24,142 bases of DNA from Pelargonium cotyledonis (lineage: Eukaryota; Streptophyta; Magnoliopsida; Geraniales; Geraniaceae). The DNA lies in contig JAYMTA010000796.1 of assembly GCA_036897625.1 (NCBI GenBank), positions 1 through 24,142 of the forward strand. The letters are read 5' to 3'. The notes beneath the pieces are model-generated. The model did not search any database and was not told the origin of the DNA. It worked only from the letters and a program-made list of their open reading frames with translations. Positions within the stretch are counted from its first letter, which is position 1. Each line of letters opens with the position of its first letter. Position numbers and translations under genes: made by a program. This document shows positions 9,769 to 19,541 of this stretch, one piece after another.

Positions 9769-12700
9769 ATGATTGATGAAGTGGATTCAGTTTCTGATTC
9801 TTTAAGCATGGAGAATACGGCTAAAACAATCTCTACACCGGTGAAGAAGAAGAAGAAGGGCAAGCCAATTAAGGAGTCATATAATGAACATATTTCTGAG
9901 AAAGAACCTGCATCTTATCAGCCATCCACTGACACAGACGATCGTAAATATACGTACGACAGAAACTCAAGAAATGATTCTCCAGGTTCAACTTCTGTCT
10001 GCACCTCACAAATGCATGATTTTTCTGATGATCCAAGTGTTACCAGCAGTAAGGATTGTCCTGAGCCTTCCTTCAATGAAATTTCTGATCTTAACCAGAA
10101 TCTTATACTGACCGAAGTGGGAACTTGTAACAAGAATCAAATTAACCCCTGCTGCAAGGCAAATAGGAGCAATGAAGGGACTAAAGGAATGAGCCACATC
10201 AATTCTCAGGTCTGCAAGGTCCATCCTGTTACTACAGCTGAGGAGATTAGCTGTAAAATCTTGACATTACAACAGGATGAGGAACATGTGGCAAAAGCAA
10301 CCAGCCATCAACCATCTCGTGCAAATGGTAAGGAAAACAGAAATTTTATCTGGAAGAAGCGTCCTGACTATGTCAGAGGTGCAAAGAATCATGGTGCAAC
10401 AAGATCAAATTTTATTTGTGCGGAGAGGGATAGAAATTTTCTAGAGAGGAATTTTGCAGTCAGGAATAACTCATTTTCAAGCGAAGGAGTCCTACACACT
10501 CCAGTATTTTTCTCTTATGGGCACAATAATACCAGGTACAGAGTTAAAAAGATGGGAAATAAAGAACCAGTCATGAACAGGAGAATCCATGATAAAGCAT
10601 TTGTCGAACCTTCTCACTCAGATTCTTTTTCAGATCTATTTGAACAACATTTCGAGAAAACCAATTCTGTACGAACAAGTATATACAATAAACAACGTGC
10701 TGTATCTCAAGCAACTTCTCGTGAACAGCAGAATGTGGCACCTTCATCCAAATTGAATCCCCCGGGCTGTAGTATGTTTAATGGGTTCCAATCATACAAC
10801 TGGATGAGGATTCCAAGAGTCGATCATGGATTTGATAGGTCTTGTCATTCTTCCTCAGGCAGTGAACGAAACTCAGACTTTCGTCTTCACAATTTTAGGA
10901 GAGGTTTTAATCGAGGAACTTGTGAAAAGAAGTGGAATCCTGTATGGGTTCCTGTTGCTGCAAGGGAATCCAGTGTGCCAAAGAGGACAAACTCTTCTGG
11001 CAGCATTTGTGGTGATCTTGATGATAAAGGACCAATGCCAAGGCATGTGGGGAGCAGCGGTCATCTGGATGCAAATATAGCTCTGCTCTCTGTATCATCA
11101 CCCTTACTTACTTCTGAGAGTGAATGCTTGAAACCTTGCTATAAAATGACTTCAGTCGAAAGTGAAAACTCAAATCTTGAGAGATCTAGTGCTAAAATCG
11201 GAGGTCAGGCAGTTGGAAGTGCGAGTGATTGTGCGAAATATATCAATAAAAGGAATGTCACACAGCAGATTTTAACTGGCTCGTTGAAGACAGTAGAGGC
11301 TTTAAATGCTTCGTATAAACTGCAATTAGCTTCTCAGAGTTTTCAACTTGCAGTGGGTTGTCCAATTGCTGATTTTGAGAGGCTGCTTCATTCTGCTGCT
11401 CCAGTTATTTCTCCTTCATTTGCATGTGAGAAATGTACTGTTTGTTCGAGTGATCGCCTCTTCCATGATCGTCTTTGCAAGCACCAGATACCAAATATAT
11501 CAATTCGCAGTATCTGGAACTGGTATGAGAAGCCAGGGAATTATGGTTTAGAAGTTAGGTCCGAAGTTACTAATTCAGTATCATTTCATGCTTATTTTGT
11601 TCCTTCCCTTTCAGCCATTCAATTGTTTTACCCACGTTGCTGTAATGAAAATAGAGAACATGTGGAGCCTGAGTTGCAGGAGAAAAGAGAATCAGAATTG
11701 AATTCCTCTTATCCCAAAGTACTGGTTTATAAGCATTCTTCAGAAGCAATTATTCGACCGAGCCATCTCCAGGCAGAATGTTTGGTAGATGATCTTTACT
11801 TATCAGAACCTGTCAGTTCATTAAATGAGACCTCTACATCTTCACCTGCTTGTTCTAGTGATGCTGAGCTCGTATTTGAATTTTTTGAATCTGAGCAGCC
11901 ACAGCAGCGAAAGCCTCTTCATAATAAGTAAGTTCTCACTTTGCCTTTTTCCCATGTTGATACATGCACAAATAATGAAACAGAAATTAATGTTCGTGAG
12001 AACTGTTAATTGGGTATATTTATTGTATAATTTAATTAAGTTTCAGGGCAAGCAAGACTCGTTTGGGTTCAGGATAGTTTGATTTTCTTAGAACCGACTA
12101 ATTGTTTGATTTTGTTAGAAACACTCTCAGGGATGAGCAGTGATGCAAGACTTGCTAGCCTACCTAATATGGTCCTAAATTCAAAGATTTTCCCGAATTG
12201 TGATTATCTGTACAGCTATCAATTGATTTGGCTGGTGGTTTCGTTGGGTTGCCTTCTGAGTTTTCATGATTTACGATGTCTTGTACTATGTTTTTGCGTC
12301 CTAGTTATGTTTCATTCAAGAACTATTTCGTTTAAGACATCTTATTATGAATTGATTTTTCATTGTCTGCAGAGTTTTGAAGCTCATACATGCTGGAACC
12401 GTTAACAATCAATTTTTTGGTGATCCATCAAAGCTAGAATGCTCAAACCTACTTGATTTACACCCTGCATCTTGGTAAGGTCTAACAGAAACATTGCTAT
12501 TTTTCTCTAAACATGTTTCATTTTGGAGAACCAAGAATTTTTGGATTGTTCTTCATAGGTTTTCAGTTGCCTGGTATCCCATATATCGAATTCCAGAAGG
12601 GAAGTTCCGTGCATCGTTCTTAACTTACCACTCACTAGGGTTTCTTACTCAAAGATGCATCCAAACCGACACTCTTGGTAACAACACATATTCTATCATC

Positions 12701-13076
12701 TGTCCCGCATTAGGGTTGGAAAGCTACAATACACAGGTAAAGTATTGATACTCTTGACATTGTAGTGTTTCTTTGTATAAGATCCATTTCTCATCCCGAG
12801 CAATGAAACCCTTGATTATCATTAAGCTAAGCTCTTTGTTTTTCGGTTTATGTCATGCATAAGAACAATGATGCCTCACAAAGCTTAAAAACGCAGGGCG
12901 AATGCTGGTTTAGTCCAATAACACTGGTAGGAGATAACAGTGAGATTCTCAGAGAGAGACTGAGAACTCTGGAGGAAAATGCATCACTTTTCGCTAAAGG
13001 CTGTGTTATCAAAGGTAACGCCAAGGTTCTCAATCAGCAACCAGACTACGAGTTCTTTGTTTCCCGTAAACGTTGA
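9769..13076 (+). CDS. DUF789 family protein, 883 aa
   Basis: Coding exons are 9769-11927, 12373-12474, 12559-12736 and 12864-13076. All junctions are GT-AG and phases agree (2, 2, 0). The large first exon encodes a polar, low-complexity N-terminal half with a lysine cluster (KKKKKGK, about 26-32) and no recognisable fold. The DUF789 (PF05623) region begins near residue 535 (DFERLLHSAAPVI). It continues through SIWNWYEKPGNYGLEV (about 581), SLSAIQLFYP (about 613), ELVFEFFE (about 700), FFGDPSKL and SWFSVAWYPIYRIPEG (about 753-768), and FLTYHSLG. It ends with PDYEFFVSRKR. The FEFFE and SVAWYPIYRIP blocks are the family's hallmarks. The biochemical function of DUF789 is unknown to me. The protein has no signal peptide or membrane segment, so it is probably soluble and intracellular. 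The last acceptor could instead be CGCAG at 12896, which would drop 11 residues in frame. The gene converges on its - strand neighbour. Confidence 0.88.
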
Positions 13077-13892
13077 CTTGGTAGATGCAGACGAGTAGAA
13101 TAGTTGGTTTGAAGCAAGCAGAAGTTAGATTCGGTTTTGGCAGCTTATCAACAACTTGCAGGAGTTCAATCCATGAGACGCTTACAGATTTCGATAGTTT
13201 TTTTGTAGTTCCATGAATGAAATAGCATGTTGATGTAGAAAAAAAAAATAGTATATAGTGTACATTTCAGAAGATTTGTCTAGTGTTTAGTTTCATGAGT
13301 TCAGTAACAGGTAGTTCTTGATTGTATAGTTCTTTGATATAAACATTTCAGTACATTGTAGATGACAAATCTATGTTTTGGAGTTAAATGAGATCTTACA
13401 CTTTTGTTTGAACTATGATTGACAATTCGTGTTGAAAGTTGAGTGTATGACATGGGGGCACGAATACGACTGGTTTGTGCCAATTTGGACCCGAACTCGA
13501 CTACTCAAAACTTGATCGGCATTTTTTCATATCTCGGAAAAGCCCACCCAAATTCACACATTATATGAAACAAAACCTCGCAGCCCTTTCGGGTTAGGTC
13601 TTTCCAATCCAATTCCAAAAAGTCTCCACCAGAACTCGAGTTTCAGTTGGTATGGTACGCTTGCTTATAAAATAAAATAAAAACAACAATTTCAAGTGAA
13701 TTCTGCATTTTTAGTACTAATGTGATCAGTACATCCTGATAGGTATGGAAGATATCCCAACAAAAGTATCCTCCAAAATGTATTTACAGTACTGCAACAT
13801 TTACAAAAACACAAAAGTACTTTTCCTACAGTATTCACACCAAAATCATTGGTCATAGACTATTCACCAAATCTCAAAATGACAGTGAAAGA
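13077..13892. other. Convergent 3' UTRs and short spacer
   Basis: This stretch separates two genes that converge. The first 250-300 bases are the likely 3' UTR of the + strand gene, with an A-run at 13240-13248. The right-hand 150-200 bases are the likely 3' UTR of the - strand gene. I see no further gene; the frame at 13301-13483 on - has no family resemblance. Confidence 0.5.
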
Positions 13893-16378
13893 TTAATCAC
13901 CTGGGCTATCAGTATCCACAATCTTTGCAGGACCATGTCTTCGCCGTGGCCGTCTCGGTTTCTTGAACCTTCTCGCATTAGCACCCAAGATATTGAACTT
14001 TGGAGTCTTGCTTCCTTTCCTCTCTGACTCATTAGCATTGCCATTTCCATTTCCACAAAGATGGCCGAAATAGTAAATAGGATCAACATAGCAAGCTGAT
14101 GAGTACGCAATAGATTTCAAGCGTGTTGGCTTGACAAGCTTTATGAATTCATGCAACTCGGGAAAGCATGAGTGATCGGAATATGGAACTGAATATATGT
14201 ACTCATGAAGCTTTTCCACGGATTTTACATTCCCGTCACTGGTGCTGCATTTGTCTTTGTTATGGTAAGACATTTGGAGAGACCCTGAAAGTGTTCCATC
14301 TCCTTTGCGGGGTGTATCCAACCAGGGATGACCGGATGGCATGATCCCGATAGTTGGGATCCTTGTGTTCAGACACTCTAATGTGTCGATGATGAAACTG
14401 TATCGAGGCACAGCTCGTACTCTAGTGAGAGTAGTGTTGGTGGTGAATATGTCGTGGAATCCAAGGAGATGCATAGTCCGCAAGCGTTCTGGCCACACCC
14501 AAATCTTGGAAAAGAGAGGTAGAATAATAAAAAAAGTTATCATGTCAACCTGACTGATTGTTTAATAAAAGAAAAAGAAAAACGTAAAAGTTTACTGAAG
14601 ATCAACATTTCATCAGGTCTAAAGGTTGCAAATAAGAGTATAATTGTAAGTTAATTCTAAAAACGACATGGATATAACATGTGACAACTGCGGAACTGCA
14701 AGGAACCACAACTCTAGAATCAATATATCCAAGCTAATCATCATAAGCATGAATAAAGTAATGCAAATTCAGTCATTGTATGGATACAAGATTATGCAGA
14801 ATTAACCACAGCACAGGGGGGTCAGCAAGAGTTGCGGCCCCTTATCTATTTAACCATATATCATAACAACCGCAAAACCCAAGATAAACTTTAACAATTA
14901 TGGGTTTCTAGTTCTTCAGATGGTCTCAAAAACAATACTATGGTCTACGTGCTTCATATTTACTCGTACACATACAGTAGATTATGGACTTGATCTTAGA
15001 TATGACCATACCTTGATATTAAGTGTACGAGCTATAAAAAGCAAAAGGTCCTCTTTCCCCAAGGAATCAACGCCAATAATGACATCATGTTCAGGGTGGG
15101 AGGTAATGATATCAACAGCCTGAAATAAAGGCAATAAACTACTGTAAGAAAACGTTCTTATTTAGTAACAAGACATTTCATTTGACACGTAATCTAGAAA
15201 TGGAACTATATAGAAGTAAAACAAGTTTCTTATTTAGCTCATTTTGACATTTAAACTCTCCATTTTAAAAATCACTAAAAGCTGTTACCAAAAACATGTA
15301 CCGGTCTAACATTTGTAGATGCATTAGACTATGATCATTATCCACAACGAGAAACATAGAAATGTACCTGCTGAGCAGCAAATTCCCGGGAAGGAAAATT
15401 GAACGTTGGACTACAATAGGTGTTGTCCAAGTAAAGGATGTCAACTTCTTCATCATTGAGTGCATTGAGGAGCATTGTCCTTCCTATATTTGTTCTCTCA
15501 CTAGTTGCTTCCCAGCGGAAATGACCAGTGTAAAGCAAGATGCCAAACTCTCCACGAAATAGGAACATAACAGCACCTACCAAAGAACCAAAAAAGGCTT
15601 AGATCCATTGACATTCAACACCAGAATCAAAATAATAATCTTTTCACAAAATCCAAGTACAATTCACTTCTTGAATGACTTTCATATGAGTGAACTAGTT
15701 ATAACAGGCAGACACCATATCACAAAACCATGTAATAACAAAATTGCATATAAATGGTAACAATTGGTACAAAATATCGGGAACGAATCAAGCAAAACGG
15801 AGGCAATTCCCTACTTCCACATTAGTTTCTCATTGGTTTCAGAATCTTAGATTCAAAATTACAAGAAACATGTATTTAGGAGAAACATTAGGGTTTAAAG
15901 CAACAACTTGTATGGCACGAAAGCACACTACAACTCAAATTACAAATACAGACCAAAAAATCAATTTCTACTCAAACTTATGTCAAAGAACAGAATTTCC
16001 AGAAAACTTCTTAGCAAAATCAAAACCAAAAGGCAAATAGACAATCAAACTAGGGCTTTCCTCGACCAAACTACCATCTACCAGAGCTGTACCTGGACAG
16101 TGATGAGCATCGATCGCCATGACCTCGACGGCAGTCTTCGACCTAGTGGAAGGCGAAATTACAGGAATGGAATGCCAGGTTCCGACGCTGAGGGTGCGGA
16201 TCAAGGAGAGGTTGAAGTCCTCGACTTTGAAGGGGAAGAGCTTGGCGGTGATGTCGGAGCAGAAGATGGGACCTTTGCTCCATTTTGGGTACAAGCCTTC
16301 CGCGGCGTGCAGGTGGCTCAGGAAGTAGAGCTGGCTCTTCTCCGTCCACCGGTCCACCGATATCAAGCCCGTCTCCAT
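13893..16378 (-). CDS. 5' exonuclease Apollo/SNM1-like beta-CASP protein with altered metal site, 404 aa
   Basis: Exons in gene order: 16378-16093, 15576-15368, 15119-15012, 14504-13893. All are GT-AG and phases fit (1, 0, 0). The fold is a metallo-beta-lactamase plus beta-CASP domain of the SNM1/Artemis/Apollo DNA-repair group: METGLISVDRW start, FLSHLH (19-24), DAHHCPG (90-96), YTGHFRW (111-117), motif A ILYLDNTYC (142-150), VDSLGKEDLL, IWVWPERLRTMHLLGF, motif B YSDHS (309-313). A basic tail (RRFKKPRRPRRRH, 379-391) suggests nuclear targeting. Two deviations are striking. HxHxDH reads HLHA-AEG, lacking the D-H pair, and the normally invariant GDFR aspartate is His114. Activity is therefore doubtful. 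Relatives trim 5' ends in crosslink repair and, in animals, at telomeres. Exon 1 is visibly more GC-rich than exons 2-4. An in-frame extension upstream to 16540 is open, but the resemblance begins at METG, so I chose 16378. Confidence 0.85.
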
Positions 16379-16395
16379 TGCAGAAGCCGAAGCTT

Positions 16396-16416
16396 CTAGA
16401 AGATCTGTATGTACAT
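16396..16416 (-). promoter_or_regulatory. Six-codon upstream ORF in the Apollo-like leader
   Basis: ATGTACATACAGATCTTC followed by TAG runs from 16416 to 16396 on the - strand, ending 17 nt before the main start codon. It is out of frame with the main reading frame. Short uORFs this close usually lower translation; here the effect is inferred. Confidence 0.35.
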
Positions 16417-16470
16417 TCAGGGCGATGAAATCGAAATCGGAGACGAAGGGTTCAGAGAGAGAGAGATCAA

Positions 16471-16480
16471 TTTGGCGGGA
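16471..16480 (-). promoter_or_regulatory. E2F-type site upstream of the Apollo-like gene
   Basis: TTTGGCGGGA on the + strand (TCCCGCCAAA in the gene's sense) is a textbook match to the plant E2F consensus. It lies about 93 bp before the start codon, in the leader or core promoter. It would fit S-phase expression of a DNA-repair gene. Confidence 0.5.
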
Positions 16481-16577
16481 ATTGTACTTGAACTGTGGAG
16501 ACAAACAGGTGTAAGGGCTTGTTTGGTAAAATTGTATCAAGGGTACATTATGAATTTACTAATATATAACATAAAGA

Positions 16578-16585
16578 TATTTATA
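16578..16585 (-). promoter_or_regulatory. Candidate TATA box of the Apollo-like gene
   Basis: TATAAATA in the gene's sense, about 200 bp before the start codon, would place the transcript start near 16550. The surroundings are AT-rich, so chance is possible. Confidence 0.35.
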
Positions 16586-16589
16586 TTTT

Positions 16590-17075
16590 AAACGCAGTTA
16601 ATCGACATAATCATTTTCATGATCAACCTTGTAGAGCATTGACCGTGACTAGAGGTGAACAACGGCGGTTTTGTTTCTCAATACAATGGATTGTTCATTG
16701 GTCCAAAAACCAACCCGGCCAATCATGAGATCTCATGTTCAAGTCATCCACATAGCAGACATAGAATGATACTTTAAAACGTCCACAATGTAGCCACAAA
16801 AACATGAGATTTCAAATGATAATCTTTCTCGGGAAATAACACTTATAGAGACAAATACTCTTAAAACAGCTTACAATTGTCAAATAATAATAGTTTCAAA
16901 TTACAGAGAAAGCACTCTTTAGCAATGAAAGTAAATAATAATAAGAAGCAATAGCCACTTCAGTTGTCTAAATCCATAAAAACCAACAGCAAAACACACT
17001 CCTAGATCCTAAAAACAGAAAAAAAAATCTCAAATCTGAAACAACATTGTAAAGCTTTTAACATAGATTGAGCCA
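16590..17075. other. Short spacer between two same-direction genes
   Basis: It contains the probable 3' UTR of the LRR gene (right part, roughly 16900-17075 on -) and then the upstream region of the Apollo-like gene. No reading frame or repeat is supported. Confidence 0.5.
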
Positions 17076-19533
17076 TCAGAGAGCTCCAAGAGTTCCCTCA
17101 CTTCGGCTTCTTCGCATTGATGCGCCTGACCTATAGCTCAGAAGCTTGCTGCCCAAATCGAGCTGATGGTGTCGTTGAATCGACGCTTTGGTTCCAGTCG
17201 GGTTTGGGGGAAGCCGTGCAGCGTGCCCATGTCCAAGCCTTGCCCTAGTCGGTTTCGGAGAGAGCATTGCTTGACTTTTGCGTCCATGTGTTGATGAGGT
17301 CGGTTTGTGAGAGCCTTGACTGCCCTTCCTTGAGCTCTTGGCAAGCCCGCGATCAAACTGATGAGCGCCGACTCCTAAACGAACAGAACGCTCTGGAGCT
17401 TCCTTCAGAGTGCTGACTTTCATAGGCTGCCGGTTATAGTACGCCAAATGGGGAAGAAGGCCTTGCAGACTTTTCTTCAGCTGTTCATCGCCAACGTTCT
17501 TTTGGGCTGGGTTTCCTTCCAGGCTGATTGCTTGCACAGAGTTGTAGTTCGCTGCAAGTTGCCCGAGACATTTTGCTGTCGAGATTTTGTTGAAACGGAG
17601 GTCCAGCACAGTCAGTTTCAAGAGGCGGTGAAGACCTTCTACTTCACTGATTTTGTTTCCAGCCAAATACAGCTCCTTCAGAGAGGAACACGAGGCCAGT
17701 CCTTCACATAGTTAAACAGAAAGTAAATTAGAATTGATTGAACTGTATTTTAGGATGTTCACAAAAGTGCGTCAAATACTTATGCTGTCGTGATAAGAAA
17801 CATTGAACTCTATCCATTTCTCAGAAGATAAGAAACATTGAACTCTATCATAACAATGGCAAATAAAAGGTATAGATGAGCCAACAAATAACAGTTCACA
17901 TTTGACATACCGTGCCCAATTCTGAATATTCTATTGTAGCTCAGGTCCAATACACGAAGCCTTGTGAGTTCTCGCAAGCCTTCAATAGTGGAAATAAAAT
18001 TCTTCGAAAGATTCAACATGTGAAGTCCTCTAGGAAGAGCACCAGCTGTTATCTTCACTGCAAAAAAGAGAGTATACAAAAATATTATGAATCAAGAAAC
18101 TAAAATACAACGAGGTCAAGAGTAAATAATTAAGGAACAAACCTATGGCATTCCCCGACAGATTAAGCACCCTGAGGCTTACAAATGCGCTGAGAAACGG
18201 TATAACGACCAACCCATGATTTGCCAACTGTGCTGTTGTGGTTGCAGCACTTAAGGAAGAGATGTATCTTTTTGCAGCTTCCATGCCAGGAGTGAGTTTT
18301 TCATCGACCTTTGTAGCACTCAAACCGTTAGGGACATTGGGTTCTCTCTGCACTTGATCATCAGAAGAATCCAATTCAATGGTTTCTTCTTCTACCGGGT
18401 CGCAGTACTGAAGATCAGTAACCCAATCCTCAATACGCTTAATCTTAAAATCCTTGCTTGGCAATTCTTCCCACTGGGGAGTCGAGGATTCTCCTTTAAG
18501 GATTTGCACTGAGTTCACCTCATCATCCACAACCGGCATCACCCAGTCTTTTGCAGAGCTAGCATAATTACAAGACTCATAGCCATCATCGACGGGATTT
18601 TCAACATTGTTTCTCTCAGATCTCCATACACTGTCTTTTGCTTGATCTTGAATTACCTGTGCTTCAACTTTGATAGCTGAACTCTCCCTCCGCCGTATCT
18701 CTAGAACATGTAGGTCCTCAGATGACCTTGAGCGAGGCGCTATATAATTAAAACTAGAATCCACTCCCAGAGGGGGCGTAGAGGCAATAATATTAGGCAA
18801 AGAAGATGATTTCACAATCGGGTGCGAGGGAGAAGGCATGCGGTTGCCATAGTCACCTGCATACTCACCAGATAATACAGTATCAGAATTTTCAGCGGCA
18901 TCTTTTTCAAGATGCACTTGTTCTCCAAGTGAGAAGATCGAATCATTGTTCAAAAGATCAGCAGAAGTAACAAGAAGAGACTCTGTTGATAGATTTTTTC
19001 TAAATCGATCTGACACGCTTACTTCTGGATCTTTGTTGCCATATGGCAGCACCAATGTATTCTGATGGGAACCGTCACAAGAATACCCTTGTTCTGTCTC
19101 ATCCTCCATGTCGTTATCACCAGAGACCTTACAATGCTGGTAGAGTGCACTTCCTAGAGATTGACTTTTCTTGAGATGCCCTACTCGATGGACCTTCATA
19201 TCACTCTCGATGTTGAATTTGATCTTCATTTCCTCTGATTTTGACCCACTCTCAACCGAAGGAGAAGTGGTAGAATTCTGGGCAGTACTATTGATTTGCA
19301 TATCGACTTGTGCACTCTCGGGAGTAGGTGAATCCTTCGGGACCTGGATTTGGGAACAATCTTGCAACATCTTCTGCATTGTTACAATAGTGGGTTGACC
19401 TGTTTTCTAATAAAAAAGAGTTCAAGTCAGAAATATACATGATTACGCAAAAATTTAACAACCAAGTTCCAATTCAACATACCTTCGTTTTGTGGTTGTG
19501 GATATGAGCATTGAAGCATGAAAACCTAACCAT
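17076..19533 (-). CDS. SDS22-like leucine-rich-repeat protein, 695 aa
   Basis: Exons in gene order: 19533-19483, 19406-18143, 18057-17911, 17701-17076. All are GT-AG and phases fit (0, 1, 1). The tiny first exon encodes MVRFSCFNAHIHNHKTK. Residues 18-425 are acidic, serine-rich and probably disordered, with short motifs such as HLKKSQSLGS (about 94-103), KSSSLPNI (about 216-223) and RIEDWV (341-346). From about 427 come four to five 22-residue leucine-rich repeats of the SDS22/dynein-light-chain-1 type: LRVLNLSGNAI, LHMLNLSKNFI, LRVLDLSYNRI, LKELYLAGNKI, LTVLDLRFNKI, then the capping ISLEGNPA. The tail (about 580-695) is basic and serine-rich, ending RRSRSEGTLGAL. Plant homologues are often labelled outer arm dynein light chain 1, although flowering plants lack flagella. 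I have an unverified recollection that an Arabidopsis relative, MASP1, binds microtubules. The likely role is protein-protein binding, perhaps at the cytoskeleton. Confidence 0.87.
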
Positions 19534-19541
19534 TTGTAAAA

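Larger units (their letters stand above)
8239..9772 (+). promoter_or_regulatory. Splice-dependent upstream ORF (46 codons) overlapping the main start
   Basis: An ATG at 8239 opens a frame of 18 codons in the first exon. After splicing 8293 to 9687 (CAG|GTACGA donor, CATCAG acceptor) the frame continues through a GAT junction codon for 27 more sense codons and stops with TGA at 9770-9772. That stop overlaps the main ATG (9769-9771) as ATGA. The predicted peptide starts MSLSSSCFYSCFF and ends LTSSAEIV. Such an arrangement would be expected to tune initiation of the main frame, either by blocking it or by termination-reinitiation. Peptide function and use are inference; the arithmetic depends on the inferred splice. 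Confidence 0.4.

Noticed and set aside
10826..11101. Shadow frames on both strands inside the DUF789 first exon
   Set aside because: They overlap a long coherent coding exon and have no independent support.
12047..12078. Extra DUF789 coding exon after the acceptor GTTTCAG at 12046
   Set aside because: Joined to the exon ending 11927 it reads only nine or ten codons before TAG. Joining to 12373 instead continues the DUF789 domain in frame. It could be a minor truncating splice form.
16379..16540. 54-residue N-terminal extension of the Apollo-like protein
   Set aside because: The frame is open, but family resemblance starts at METGLISVDRW. The stretch holds CT repeats and the E2F site, typical of a leader.
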